This document shows positions 18,070 to 27,166 of a DNA stretch of 64,000 nucleotides, in pieces (position 1 is the stretch's first letter; the number at the start of each line of letters is the position of its first letter). The DNA is from Sunxiuqinia indica (GTDB taxonomy: Bacteria > Bacteroidota > Bacteroidia > Bacteroidales > Prolixibacteraceae), in NCBI RefSeq assembly GCF_009847015.1, contig NZ_WVEM01000006.1, forward strand, positions 124,001-188,000, read 5' to 3'. The notes under the pieces were generated by a model, which saw only the letters and a list, made by a program, of their open reading frames with translations, had not been told where the DNA came from and ran no database searches. The translations under genes and the position numbers were made by a program.

Positions 18070-20424
18070 TTAAAATTTAAAGTTGTAAGTAACTGCCGGA
18101 ATTATCGGAAACAAATAAGTTTTCTCTGCATACGTTTCATTGGGGTTTTCTTCATCCTGGACAAAATTTAGTGCCCAGGTATTCTTTTGGTTGTAAACAT
18201 TATAAATTGAAAAAACCCACTCGCCACTCCATGGTCTTTGTTTCTTGTTTTTAGATTGAAGTGCCAGCGATAAATCAAGTCGGTGATAATCGTCATAGCG
18301 GGCACCATTTCGTTCCGAGTAATACGGAATAACGGTACCATTTACTTCGTAACGCTGCACAGGCAAAGTAACCGGCTGGCCGGTTGAATACACCCAATTG
18401 GCTGACAATGAAACACGCTTGCTTAGCTGGTGATTGAGTACCACACTTAAATCGTGTGTTTTATCAAAAGGTGCGGAGTAGGTTTTGCCGTCGTTAATTT
18501 CAGGAATCTTTCGTTCCGATCGGGACAAGGTGTAGCCGATCCATCCGGTTAATTTCCCTTCGGTCTTCTTCACTAAAAATTCTGCTCCATAAGCCTTTGC
18601 ATTTCCAACCCGGAGTTCACCTTCCAGGTATTTGTTGAGCAACAATTCAGCATGATCTGCAAAATCAATGGTGTTTTTCATGTCTTTGTAATACGCTTCA
18701 ACCGAAAGCTGGTAAACGCCATTCTGTAAATTTCGAAATACCCCAAATGCAAACTGATCGGCAACTTGTGGCTTCACATTTGGACTGGCCGGGAACCAAA
18801 TATCCAGCGGGCTGCCAGCAGTCGTATTCGTAGCCTGCTGAATGCTTTGACGAGACCGGTTGTAGTTGAATTTAAACGACCAGTCCTTTGCAAACAAATA
18901 GTTTATCCCAAAACGTGGCTCCAGGCCCCAATAGTTTTTGTATACCTCTCCGGAGCTATAGATTGTGGAATCAACCACCTCGTAGTTGTTGTCAAAGTCG
19001 TATACTGTTCCCTCCCCAATATTCTGAAAAAGTGATGCCCGGATTCCATACTTCAACACTAGCTTATCGCCTATTTTATGTTGATGCTCCAAATAAGCAG
19101 CATGCTCCAGAGCGTAATTCTTCTCAATAATGTATTCGCCAAATATGGACTGACTGCCAACGCCCATAGCTGCACCAGGATTAAACGTGTGATGAAAGCT
19201 CTGCAGTCCAAACTTCAACGAATGCTCGGGTGTGATGTAATAACTAAAATCAGCTTTCAAACCAACATCTTCTAAATCTGATTCCCAAAGCCAGGATTCT
19301 GGTTCATCTTCCGCGGTGCCTAATTCATAGTCGTAACGGCTCCAAACCGTCGTCAGATTCATAAACAATTTTTGATTGAAAATATGGTTCCACCGGGCAG
19401 TGAAGGTTTTGTTCCCGAAACCCATTCTGAAAAAGGAACTTTTCATCACATCGCGACCAAGATACCCACTAATATAAAGGCGGTTATTCTCGTTGAACCG
19501 GTGAGTCAATTTCAAGCTGGCATCGTAAAAATACAAACGGCTGTCACGCACATCTTCATCCGACGACAAAGGCAAAAACAGATCCATATACGTTCGTCGG
19601 CCAGACAACAGCATGGTGGTTTTATCTTTTTCCAGCGGGCCACCAATTGTTAAACGACTTGAGATGGTGCCAATTCCTCCTGCCCCTTCAAATTTTTTCG
19701 AATTACCATCTTTCATCCGCACATCCAAAAGCGACGATAAGCGACCACCATATTGCGACGGCACATCACCTTTATACAATTTCAAATCTTTGATGGCGTC
19801 ATTATTAAATACCGAAAAGAAACCCATCAAATGCGAAGCATTGTAAACCGTTGCTTCATCAAGTAAAATCAGATTCTGATCAGGACTTCCACCTCGAACA
19901 CTAAAGCCGGAACCACCCTCGGAAGTAGATTGAACTCCCGGCAATAACTGGATGGCTTTAATCAGGTCAACCTCACCCATTAATGCCGGAATCGATTTAA
20001 TGGTATGGGGCTGAAGTTTTTCTACTCCCATTTCAACCTGTTTGATGTTTTGGTCGCGGCGCTCTCCTTTAACCTGAATTTCGTCCAATTCTTCTGACGA
20101 AGGAGTCAGCTCAATCTGCAAGCGGAGATCTTCGGTCATGTCAACTTTCTGTACATAATCTTCATAACCAATGTAACTGCAAATCAAGGTGTATGATGCC
20201 GGTGTAATTGAAAGGGAATAAAAACCATAACTATTACTGATCGTGCCAACTCCCAATTCCTTAATTAATACGGAAGCCCCGATCAGGCTTTCACCACTTT
20301 CAGAATCGAGAATATGACCACTGATGATCTTGCGATCAGCTTTGTCGTCTTCGTCAGCGTGTGCATAGTGCAGCCCCACTGCACCTTGCAATACAGCAAC
20401 CAAGAGAAGTAATTTTCTGAGCAT
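18070..20424 (-). CDS. TonB-dependent outer-membrane receptor with carboxypeptidase-like N-domain
   Basis: The 784-residue protein has a signal peptide (cleaved near AHA, about residue 23), a CarboxypepD_reg-like domain (about 33-120, ISGHILDSESGESLIGAS), a plug (about 130-240, GGSGFSVRGGSPDQNLILLDEATVYN) and a barrel ending in TYNFKF. It belongs to the FecA/CirA-like class that pairs with DUF4249 lipoproteins, not the longer SusC class. Substrate is unknown; siderophores, peptides or sugars are possible. Upstream spacing to the PorT-like gene (about 140 bases) suggests its own promoter, but I find no perfect TAnnTTTG. Confidence 0.93.
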   Translation of the reverse strand: MLRKLLLLVAVLQGAVGLHYAHADEDDKADRKIISGHILDSESGESLIGASVLIKELGVGTISNSYGFYSLSITPASYTLICSYIGYEDYVQKVDMTEDLRLQIELTPSSEELDEIQVKGERRDQNIKQVEMGVEKLQPHTIKSIPALMGEVDLIKAIQLLPGVQSTSEGGSGFSVRGGSPDQNLILLDEATVYNASHLMGFFSVFNNDAIKDLKLYKGDVPSQYGGRLSSLLDVRMKDGNSKKFEGAGGIGTISSRLTIGGPLEKDKTTMLLSGRRTYMDLFLPLSSDEDVRDSRLYFYDASLKLTHRFNENNRLYISGYLGRDVMKSSFFRMGFGNKTFTARWNHIFNQKLFMNLTTVWSRYDYELGTAEDEPESWLWESDLEDVGLKADFSYYITPEHSLKFGLQSFHHTFNPGAAMGVGSQSIFGEYIIEKNYALEHAAYLEHQHKIGDKLVLKYGIRASLFQNIGEGTVYDFDNNYEVVDSTIYSSGEVYKNYWGLEPRFGINYLFAKDWSFKFNYNRSRQSIQQATNTTAGSPLDIWFPASPNVKPQVADQFAFGVFRNLQNGVYQLSVEAYYKDMKNTIDFADHAELLLNKYLEGELRVGNAKAYGAEFLVKKTEGKLTGWIGYTLSRSERKIPEINDGKTYSAPFDKTHDLSVVLNHQLSKRVSLSANWVYSTGQPVTLPVQRYEVNGTVIPYYSERNGARYDDYHRLDLSLALQSKNKKQRPWSGEWVFSIYNVYNQKNTWALNFVQDEENPNETYAEKTYLFPIIPAVTYNFKF

Positions 20425-20563
20425 TTTCTAATTGTTTTCAGTTGTTCTTTATTTTCAGCTTTCTCTATAAGACAACCTTAATACTCAAACGTTGCAGTTT
20501 TTTGTCAAAAAAATGGACTAAATGCAGGAAACTGCGACTACAAGACTCCGAAAACAATCAAAA

Positions 20564-21190
20564 TCAGCGACCTAACCGATAGTACAAACCTGTACTTATT
20601 ACATTGCTATATTGATCATCCAGCCAATAGGAAACAGCTTGCCCCGGCAAATCGCGAATGGGAAGGACTGAATAGCCAAGTCTTAAATCAAGTGTTAGTC
20701 GATCAATAAAGTCGTATCTCATGCCAACAAAAGCCTGAAAATCGAAAGCATTGAATTCGCGTTGTTCAACTTCCGGGATTTCACCATAATTGTCCAGTTC
20801 TTTGCTGTGCACCAGGTATCCGGCCGATAGCCCTGCCAGGATTGAAATCCGATCGCTTGTTCGATATCCCAAAAAGAAGGGTACTTCAGCATAACCCAAA
20901 CGCATGATATATTTTTCAAGGTCTTTTTGTTGCACATTGGTGGTTTTATTCGACGGGTTTTTGCGGCTTCCTTTTTGCGAGTACTTAATTTCCATTCCAA
21001 AGAATAAGTCCCGACTGAAATCCCGCATCACATAACCACCAAGCAACAAACCGGGTTTGCGATAACCATTGGTGTTATCTCCCGAAACCTGAGACGCATT
21101 AAATCCACCTAAAACCCCACCTTCAAAGCGTTGTGCCCGAAGCGCAAAAACGTTCAAGGCAAATAGTACAACAAGTAAAATTCTTCTCAC
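20564..21190 (-). CDS. PorT-family outer-membrane beta-barrel protein
   Basis: The 208-residue product begins with a signal peptide (cleaved near LRA-Q, residue 20), followed by GGVLGGFNASQVSGD. Alternating beta-strands typical of the PorT/outer-membrane-beta-barrel family follow, ending in GLYYRLGR. Such proteins form small eight-stranded barrels; most have no assigned function. The start codon is GTG (21190), one base after the stop of the sirtuin gene, so the two are likely one transcription unit. Whether it takes part in type IX secretion cannot be told. Confidence 0.8.
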   Translation of the reverse strand: MRRILLVVLFALNVFALRAQRFEGGVLGGFNASQVSGDNTNGYRKPGLLLGGYVMRDFSRDLFFGMEIKYSQKGSRKNPSNKTTNVQQKDLEKYIMRLGYAEVPFFLGYRTSDRISILAGLSAGYLVHSKELDNYGEIPEVEQREFNAFDFQAFVGMRYDFIDRLTLDLRLGYSVLPIRDLPGQAVSYWLDDQYSNVISTGLYYRLGR

Positions 21191-21191
21191 G

Positions 21192-21881
21192 TTATTTCAA
21201 TTTTTTAAGTTTCTCTTTCAGAGTAGATACACCAAGTCCGGCTTTCTCCTCAAGAAATTCTATTCCATTTCGATGAACCGGCGGACGCTCGGGATCAACA
21301 ACGAAAATTGGAACTCCATCTTGAGTATAATGAACCAATCCGGCAGCCGGATATACATTGAGCGAAGTACCGACCACCACAAAAATATCGGCTTTCTTTA
21401 CCAGTGGCATGGCCTCATCCATAGCCGGAACCATTTCGCCAAACCACACAATATGTGGCCGAAGCTGAAAGCCCTCTTCACAGGTGTCGCCAAACTTCAA
21501 CTCCCAGCCATCTAAATCATAAATTAAGTCATCGTAACGTGTACTTCTCACCTTTTTTAATTCGCCATGTAAGTGCAGTACTTTCGAACTTCCCGCCCGC
21601 TCATGCAAATCGTCAATATTCTGAGTAATAATTTGCACGTCAAAATCGGCTTCCAGCTCTGCTAAACCAACATGTCCCGGATTTGGTTCGCATTCGTATA
21701 GCTGCTTTCGCCGATCGTTGTAAAATTTCATAACCAATTCCGGATTTCTGTGCCATGCCTCTGGAGTGGCCACCTCTGTGACATCATATTCTTCCCATAA
21801 GCCTCCCATATCCCGAAAAGTACGAATCCCACTTTCCTGGCTCATCCCGGCACCGGTCAATATCACTAATCTCTTTTTCAT
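21192..21881 (-). CDS. cobB: Sirtuin (NAD-dependent protein deacylase), class III, without the zinc cysteines
   Basis: The 229-residue product has the sirtuin motifs: GAGMSQESGIRTFR for NAD binding, QNIDDLHERAG, catalytic His in LHLHGEL, PHIVWFGE and VVGTSLNVYPAAG. FYNDRR carries the Tyr and Arg that let class III sirtuins accept succinyl and malonyl lysine. The usual two CxxC zinc pairs are missing: only one cysteine (GDTCEEG) remains in that segment. It removes acyl groups from protein lysines using NAD. The PorT-like gene follows one base downstream. Confidence 0.9.
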   Translation of the reverse strand: MKKRLVILTGAGMSQESGIRTFRDMGGLWEEYDVTEVATPEAWHRNPELVMKFYNDRRKQLYECEPNPGHVGLAELEADFDVQIITQNIDDLHERAGSSKVLHLHGELKKVRSTRYDDLIYDLDGWELKFGDTCEEGFQLRPHIVWFGEMVPAMDEAMPLVKKADIFVVVGTSLNVYPAAGLVHYTQDGVPIFVVDPERPPVHRNGIEFLEEKAGLGVSTLKEKLKKLK

Positions 21882-22010
21882 GAATATCGCGTTTTTTGTT
21901 TTAAAGATAATTTATTCAAGCTGAAAAACGAAAGGTAGTACTCTTCGCATCCGCGTAATTCGAAATCCAATTACTTTTCAACAGGCCTCATCAATTCAAC
22001 TCTATTTTCC

Positions 22011-22018
22011 TACTTTTG
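22011..22018 (+). promoter_or_regulatory. Putative -7 element of the dnaG promoter
   Basis: TACTTTTG is a full match to TAnnTTTG and ends five bases before the dnaG ATG at 22024. The transcript would have almost no 5' leader. It also rules out the in-frame GTG at 22018 as the start. Confidence 0.5.
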
Positions 22019-22023
22019 TGGCT

Positions 22024-23976
22024 ATGATCGACCAGTCAACAGTTGACCGCATAATGGATGCCGCAGAGATTACAGAAGTAGTCTCGGAGTTTGTAAGTTT
22101 AAAGCGGCGGGGAACCAATCAGCTTGGGTTATGTCCGTTTCACAACGAGAAAACTCCATCGTTTATGGTATCTCCTGCCAAAGGCATTTTTAAGTGTTTT
22201 GGCTGCGGGAAAGGAGGCAATTCGGTTAACTTTATCATGGAGCACGAATCCCTTTCGTACCCTGAAGCGTTGAAGTGGCTGGCCAAAAAATACCACATTG
22301 ATGTCAAAGAAGAGGAAGAAACGGAAGCACAGAAGCAGCTCAAAGACGAGCGCGAAAGTATGATGATTGTTTCGGCCTTTGCTCAGAAGTATTTTACTCG
22401 ATTTGTGTGGGAAGAAAATGAGGGCCGAACTATTGGGCTCAGCTATTTGCGCGAGCGGCAATTGCAGGATAACATCATTAAAAAGTTTGAGCTGGGCTAT
22501 TGCCCGGATGGGAAAGATAAGTTTACCCAAGCGGCACAAAGACAAGGATACCAGATGGAATTCCTCGAAAAAACGGGGCTGACTATCAAACGCGACGATT
22601 GGGTGCGCGACCGCTTTGCCGGCCGGGTGATGTTTCCGATTCATAACGTAGCCGGCCGCGTGATAGCCTTTGGTGGGCGAACACTGAAGGATGATAAGAA
22701 AATAGCCAAATACCTGAACTCGCCGGAGTCGGACATTTATCACAAAAGCCGGGTGTTGTACGGTATCTTTCAGGCCAAGCGTGAAATTACCAAGCAAGAC
22801 AAGTGCTATTTGGTTGAAGGATACACCGATGTGTTGGCCTTTCATCAGGCGGGGATTGAAAATGTGGTTGCCTCGTCGGGAACGGCACTAACGCCTGACC
22901 AAATTCGATTAATCAAGCGTTTTTCACCCAATATAACCATTATTTACGATGGTGACGAAGCCGGAATTAAGGCCTCACTTCGGGGAATTGACCTGGTGCT
23001 GGAAGAAGGGTTGAATGTCAAAGTACTGCTACTTCCCCAGGGTGAAGATCCGGACTCGTTTTCCAGATCGATGAGCTCCACGGAACTTCAGGAATACATC
23101 GATAAAAACCAAACGGACTTCATTCGTTTCAAAACAAATCTGTTATTGAAAGATGCTGATAACGACCCGGTAAGCAAAGCACGACTGATCAACAATATTG
23201 TCCATTCTATATCGGTAGTTCCCGACGCAATTACCCGATCGTTATACATCAAAGAATGCAGTAGCTTAATGGATGTTGAAGAAAATATCTTGTATACCGA
23301 AATGCGTAAGATGATGCAAAAAGAGTCGGAGGAGGTTCGACGGAAGGAATACCGGGATAAAGCAGCCCAACAACGACAACCCGCGCCACCTCCTACTCCA
23401 AAGGTTATCAAAAATCTGTGCGAAATTGAAGAACGAGAGATTTTGCGAATATTGATGAAATACTTTCACACTGAAGTTTTTGAAGAAGAAGGCGAAAACC
23501 CCGAAGAAAAGTTCTCTATTTCAGTTGGACATTTTGTGCTCAGCGAACTGGAGAATGATGGTCTGTATTCAGATAACGAACTGATCAATCAATTTCTGGA
23601 CTTTTTCAGGGAAAATCTGGATAACAAGAAATTTAATCCAAGCCAGTTTTTTACCCATCACCAGGATCAGCGAATCAGTCAAATGGCCAGTGATTTGATT
23701 TCAGAAAAATACACCGAAAGTAAACGTTGGACGAGAGGTGGTGCTTTTGTTGAAGCCGAAGATGAAATTCTGGATTTACTGGTTCCGAAAATCGTTCAGG
23801 AATATAAACTGCGAAAGGTGAAAAACATGCTTTCGGATCTGGAAAAAGGCATCCAGCTGGCAGCAACTGAGAACGACATGGAGAAAGTCATGACGATTCA
23901 GAACCAATATCTCAACCTAAAGAAAGTGGAAAAACACCTTTCCATTCAACTTGGAAACCGAACGATTACCCGTTAA
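22024..23976 (+). CDS. dnaG: DNA primase DnaG
   Basis: The 650-residue primase has an N-terminal zinc ribbon (LCPFHNEKTPSF ... FKCFGCGKGGN, about 36-65), the catalytic core with FAGRVMFPI and AFGGRTL, and a Toprim domain (about 260-345). Toprim motifs are VEGYTDVLAFHQAG, the SSGTAL loop and the metal-binding IYDGDEAG. A C-terminal helicase-binding region follows. It makes RNA primers for replication together with DnaB. Length is normal. The PPOX-type gene begins nine bases after its stop and may share the transcript. Confidence 0.97.
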   Translation: MIDQSTVDRIMDAAEITEVVSEFVSLKRRGTNQLGLCPFHNEKTPSFMVSPAKGIFKCFGCGKGGNSVNFIMEHESLSYPEALKWLAKKYHIDVKEEEETEAQKQLKDERESMMIVSAFAQKYFTRFVWEENEGRTIGLSYLRERQLQDNIIKKFELGYCPDGKDKFTQAAQRQGYQMEFLEKTGLTIKRDDWVRDRFAGRVMFPIHNVAGRVIAFGGRTLKDDKKIAKYLNSPESDIYHKSRVLYGIFQAKREITKQDKCYLVEGYTDVLAFHQAGIENVVASSGTALTPDQIRLIKRFSPNITIIYDGDEAGIKASLRGIDLVLEEGLNVKVLLLPQGEDPDSFSRSMSSTELQEYIDKNQTDFIRFKTNLLLKDADNDPVSKARLINNIVHSISVVPDAITRSLYIKECSSLMDVEENILYTEMRKMMQKESEEVRRKEYRDKAAQQRQPAPPPTPKVIKNLCEIEEREILRILMKYFHTEVFEEEGENPEEKFSISVGHFVLSELENDGLYSDNELINQFLDFFRENLDNKKFNPSQFFTHHQDQRISQMASDLISEKYTESKRWTRGGAFVEAEDEILDLLVPKIVQEYKLRKVKNMLSDLEKGIQLAATENDMEKVMTIQNQYLNLKKVEKHLSIQLGNRTITR

Positions 23977-23985
23977 CGAAAAGAT

Positions 23986-24468
23986 ATGAGAACCCTGTTT
24001 ATTGAAAATCGAGAAGAGATCGACGAAGTAATAAGAGCGTGCAAAACCTGTTTTGTTGCCATGTCTGATAATGACCACCCGTATGTATTGCCGATGAATT
24101 TCGCCTTGGAGAATGACACCATCATCTTGCATTCGGCACAGGAAGGCCGCATGTGGGAGACGATAAAAAAAAATCCGAACATCTGCATTAACTGGACATT
24201 GGGCGAAGAACTTGCCTGGCAAGACGTGAGTGTTGGATGCAGCTATCGTGTTAAATCAAAATCGGTGGTTGTTGAAGGAGAAATTGAAATTGTTGACGAT
24301 TACGATGAAAAATACCGACTGCTCAAGGTTGTAATGGCTCAATACAGCGACCGCGAATTTAAGTTTAGTAAGCCCGCGGTTGTCAATGTCGGCATTATGA
24401 AAGTGCATATTAAAGACATTAAAGGAAAGGTTTTTGGAGCCAAAGCAGTAACTCCCTGGAACTCCTAA
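23986..24468 (+). CDS. Pyridoxamine 5'-phosphate oxidase-like FMN-binding protein
   Basis: The 160-residue product has the split-barrel flavin-binding fold of the PPOX/NimA-like group. An N-terminal helix precedes CFVAMSDNDHPYVLPMNFALENDTIILHSAQEGR and NPNICINWT, and a C-terminal strand region follows with VNVGIMKVHIKDIKGK. Related proteins bind FMN or F420 and some reduce nitro compounds (NimA), but the substrate here is unknown. It lies nine bases downstream of dnaG and its 3' end overlaps the convergent nucleotidyltransferase remnant by four bases. Confidence 0.85.
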   Translation: MRTLFIENREEIDEVIRACKTCFVAMSDNDHPYVLPMNFALENDTIILHSAQEGRMWETIKKNPNICINWTLGEELAWQDVSVGCSYRVKSKSVVVEGEIEIVDDYDEKYRLLKVVMAQYSDREFKFSKPAVVNVGIMKVHIKDIKGKVFGAKAVTPWNS

Positions 24469-24799
24469 GAGTTATCTCCTTTTTGGAGTCTCATTCGATG
24501 TAATTCCTCAACGTCTAGCTTATCCTTTGCCCTTCCGGTGTTGATCTTACTTTTGATTAGATCATCAAACGACAGTACTTGATAAGTTAAATCATCCTTA
24601 TCAACTTTCTCGCTGTCGGCAAAAGCTTCTTTAAACGTTTTCCCGGGACTGAAATTGGTTATCAATTCAATTTCAATCAAAGGGCTTATTTTGATTGAGA
24701 TATTTTGGACCCCCTGTTTTACGAGATCAGGAAATTTACTGATAGAGATTCTTTAATGAAATCAATTATTCTTTGAGGGTAATTCTGTAGTAAGTTCAT
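24465..24799 (-). pseudogene. Decayed nucleotidyltransferase (AbiEii/DUF6036-like)
   Basis: The C-terminal part is readable: IEIELITNFSPGKTFKEAF, then QVLSFDDLIKSKINTGRAKD and DVEELHRM. This is the usual end of nucleotidyltransferase-like proteins of toxin-antitoxin and related cassettes. No ATG opens this frame; an in-frame stop lies upstream near 24754. A second frame from ATG 24799 encodes an N-terminal-like MNLLQNYPQRIIDFIKESL before stopping. The catalytic GGxAxxxHG-type core is missing, so an internal deletion and frameshift have destroyed the gene. Its partner small gene (24796-24984) overlaps it by an ATGA. Confidence 0.65.
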
Positions 24800-24984
24800 T
24801 CGATGATAAAGTTATTTTTTAAATGATTTGGGTGAACTTCTTTTATATCAAACAAATGCATTTCGCAGCACAAGTGAAGAAAAAAAATAAACCGCTCGTG
24901 AGAACTTCGCATCTGCGATTCTCTCATTCTCCGCCGATTAGAATCTTCTTTGGTTTCAAAAAATATACTTTTTTCGTCATTCAT
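24796..24984 (-). CDS. Small hypothetical protein, first gene of the nucleotidyltransferase cassette
   Basis: The 62-residue product (ATG 24984) has the pattern FFETKEDSNRRR, then HERFIFFLHL and a KNNFIIE C-terminus. In my recollection such short proteins precede nucleotidyltransferase genes in Bacteroidota. The stop TGA overlaps the ATG of the broken nucleotidyltransferase (24799), as in a coupled two-gene cassette. The frame is intact, but with its partner lost it may no longer matter. Function is unknown; an antitoxin-like or scaffold role is inference. Confidence 0.5.
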   Translation of the reverse strand: MNDEKSIFFETKEDSNRRRMRESQMRSSHERFIFFLHLCCEMHLFDIKEVHPNHLKNNFIIE

Positions 24985-25072
24985 ATTCTAAAATTAGAAA
25001 ATAATCACCATTCTACAATATCATCAATTTTCACAGATTCTTTAATGTTTTATCTTTAGGCAAAATTACGCT

Positions 25073-26095
25073 ATGATTTTTGTGACAGGAGGCACCGGAT
25101 TGGTTGGATCACATTTGCTGTTTAACCTGCTGAGTTCAGGAAAAAAGGTGCGCGTTTTAAAACGCCCGACCAGCAATGTTAAATGGGTGAAGAAAGTTTT
25201 TTCGTACTACAGCGATCAGTCCGAAGAACTATTTAGCCAAATTGAGTGGGTCGAAGGAGACATTCTGGATTACCACAGTCTGGAAAATTTACTTGTTGGA
25301 GCTACTGAAGTCTATCATTGTGCAGCTATCGTATCTTTTCATGCCAACGACCGCGACAGTATGCTCAATAATAACGTAAAAGGAACCGCTAACCTGATTA
25401 ATGCAGCCATTCACAATAAGGTTAGAAAGTTTGGCCATATCAGCTCTATTGCAGCCTTAGGAAGAACGCAGGATGGTAGCGAAATAAACGAAGAAACCTA
25501 TTGGATACCGTCGAAACAAAAATCGGGCTATAGCCTGAGCAAGTTTTTTTCAGAGATGGAGGTTTGGCGCGGCATCGAAGAAGGACTTGACGCTGTAATT
25601 GTGAACCCATCGATAATTCTCGGTCCGGGAAACTGGGATATTGGCAGCCCCAAGCTTTTTCAAGCAATTGGGAAAGGATTAAAATATTACACCAAAGGAG
25701 AAACCGGATTTGTTGATGTTCGTGATGTTGCTGCAGCAATGGTTCAGCTCATGGACGACAGCAATTTTAACAGGACTAAAAACCAACGTTTCATCCTGAA
25801 TGCCGGCAATATGAGTTATCAGAATTTTTTCAATAAAATAGCTGACAGTTTGCAAAAGCCCCGCCCAAGAACTTTTGCTTCCGATATGATTTTACAAGTT
25901 GCCTGGCGTGCTGCGCGGGTAGCCAGTTTTTTCTCGGGAAAACGCCCGCAAATTACAAAAGAAGCGATATCCGGATCTAACCGGATCAACCGTTACAACG
26001 GGAATAAAATTCAAGAAACAATTGATTTTCATTACCGCGATCTGGATACGACCATTGCTGACATTGCACATCTTTTTCAGAAAGATATTATATAA
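25073..26095 (+). CDS. NAD-dependent epimerase/dehydratase (extended SDR)
   Basis: The 340-residue protein has the extended short-chain dehydrogenase fold: the Rossmann motif VTGGTGLVGSHL at the N-terminus, acidic EGDIL, HCAAIVSF, the catalytic YSLSK (about 159-163) and NPSIILGPG. Members act on nucleotide sugars, dihydroflavonol-like compounds or sterols; this one resembles the DFR/3-beta-HSD branch, and its substrate is unknown. An imperfect -7 element (TATCTTTA) ends about 13 bases before the ATG. A perfect bidirectional terminator overlaps its last bases. Confidence 0.88.
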   Translation: MIFVTGGTGLVGSHLLFNLLSSGKKVRVLKRPTSNVKWVKKVFSYYSDQSEELFSQIEWVEGDILDYHSLENLLVGATEVYHCAAIVSFHANDRDSMLNNNVKGTANLINAAIHNKVRKFGHISSIAALGRTQDGSEINEETYWIPSKQKSGYSLSKFFSEMEVWRGIEEGLDAVIVNPSIILGPGNWDIGSPKLFQAIGKGLKYYTKGETGFVDVRDVAAAMVQLMDDSNFNRTKNQRFILNAGNMSYQNFFNKIADSLQKPRPRTFASDMILQVAWRAARVASFFSGKRPQITKEAISGSNRINRYNGNKIQETIDFHYRDLDTTIADIAHLFQKDII

Positions 26096-26127
26096 AAAAC
26101 GGGTGCTTAGTTAAGCACCCGTTTTTT
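26094..26127. terminator. Bidirectional intrinsic terminator
   Basis: A perfect 16-bp stem (26094-26109 with 26112-26127, core ACGGGTGCTTA) has six As on one side and a T-run on the other, so it works in both directions. It separates the convergent SDR and ROK kinase genes. Confidence 0.92.
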
Positions 26128-26151
26128 TATATATCGATTTGATCAATCTTA

Positions 26152-27126
26152 CTATTCGACTTCCTTCCAAACCAAAGCACTGGCACCAACAATTGCGGCG
26201 TCTCCGAGTCTTAATTCTGAAGGTAAAACTTTAATCTTACCATTAAAGATTGGCAATAAATGTTCCTCCAGGCTGGCTTTTGCTGGTTTAAAAATGTAAT
26301 CACCAGCTGCAGTTGGGCCACCGAATAAGAAAATAGCTTCAGGACTCAAGTGATGAACGGTATCCGCCAGTCCTTGTCCCAACCATTTTCCGGTTTGCTC
26401 AAAAACCTCTAAGGCAACCTTATCTCCTTTCTCTGCAGCATCAAAAATCATTTTAGAATTCAACTCATTAAACGATTTATCAGCCAACAAGCTATCTGTG
26501 GCATTGTCGCGAGCCATAATCTCAAAAGCCGTACGCTTCATGCCTGGTGCAGAACAATAGGCTTCCAAATGCCCCTTTGCAGTACAACCGCACAAACGAC
26601 CGCCCGGTATTAAGGTTGTGTGTCCGCACTCTCCTGCGAAACCATCATGTCCGTAAACCAAGTCGCCATTAACAACCACGCCACTTCCCACTCCGGTTCC
26701 AAGTGTGTACATGACAAAGTTTTTCATGCCTTTGGCTCCACCATAAATCATTTCGCCGATAGCTGCTGCGTTCGCATCATTAGTCAGCGCTAAAGCTTTC
26801 ATTTCGGGGAAACTTTTACGCATAAGTTCAACAAAATGAACAACTCCTTTAAAAGAAAGATTTGGAGCATATTCAATCGTCCCGTTGTAATAATTACCAT
26901 TTGGAGCACCGATACCAATTCCTAAAATTTCGATATCGTCATTCATCAGTTTCACCGACTTAATCAACTCTTGAATCGCAATCGTTAACTCATTGATATA
27001 TTTATCAATATCTCCGTGCGATGGTGTTAAAATTGAGTCTTTAACCATAACCTGACCCTTATTGTCAACCACACCAATTGCCGTATTTGTTCCACCAATA
27101 TCAACACCTATTGTTACTTTTTTCAT
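26152..27126 (-). CDS. ROK-family sugar kinase (glucokinase type)
   Basis: The 324-residue product has the ROK architecture: phosphate-1 motif VDIGGTNTAIGVVD at the start, NDANAAAIGE with the catalytic Asp, GTGVGSGVV, and the family zinc motif GHTTLIPGGRLCGCTAKGH (His plus cysteines). It most likely phosphorylates glucose or a related hexose with ATP. It lies 40 bases downstream of a sugar permease gene on the same strand, a common pairing in Bacteroidota in which the permease imports free hexose for this kinase. Confidence 0.9.
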   Translation of the reverse strand: MKKVTIGVDIGGTNTAIGVVDNKGQVMVKDSILTPSHGDIDKYINELTIAIQELIKSVKLMNDDIEILGIGIGAPNGNYYNGTIEYAPNLSFKGVVHFVELMRKSFPEMKALALTNDANAAAIGEMIYGGAKGMKNFVMYTLGTGVGSGVVVNGDLVYGHDGFAGECGHTTLIPGGRLCGCTAKGHLEAYCSAPGMKRTAFEIMARDNATDSLLADKSFNELNSKMIFDAAEKGDKVALEVFEQTGKWLGQGLADTVHHLSPEAIFLFGGPTAAGDYIFKPAKASLEEHLLPIFNGKIKVLPSELRLGDAAIVGASALVWKEVE

Positions 27127-27166
27127 CTCATTATAATTTTAAATTTTTATTATCTCCAGCAACTAC

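Noticed and set aside
22129-22845. Long open frame (238 codons) on the minus strand inside dnaG
   Set aside because: It is antisense to the well-conserved DnaG coding sequence, has no recognisable domain and arises from codon bias.
26160-26700. tRNA or rRNA genes
   Set aside because: Reading the intergenic regions of the whole window I found no cloverleaf-like or rRNA-like stretch; a covariance search would be needed to exclude them fully.
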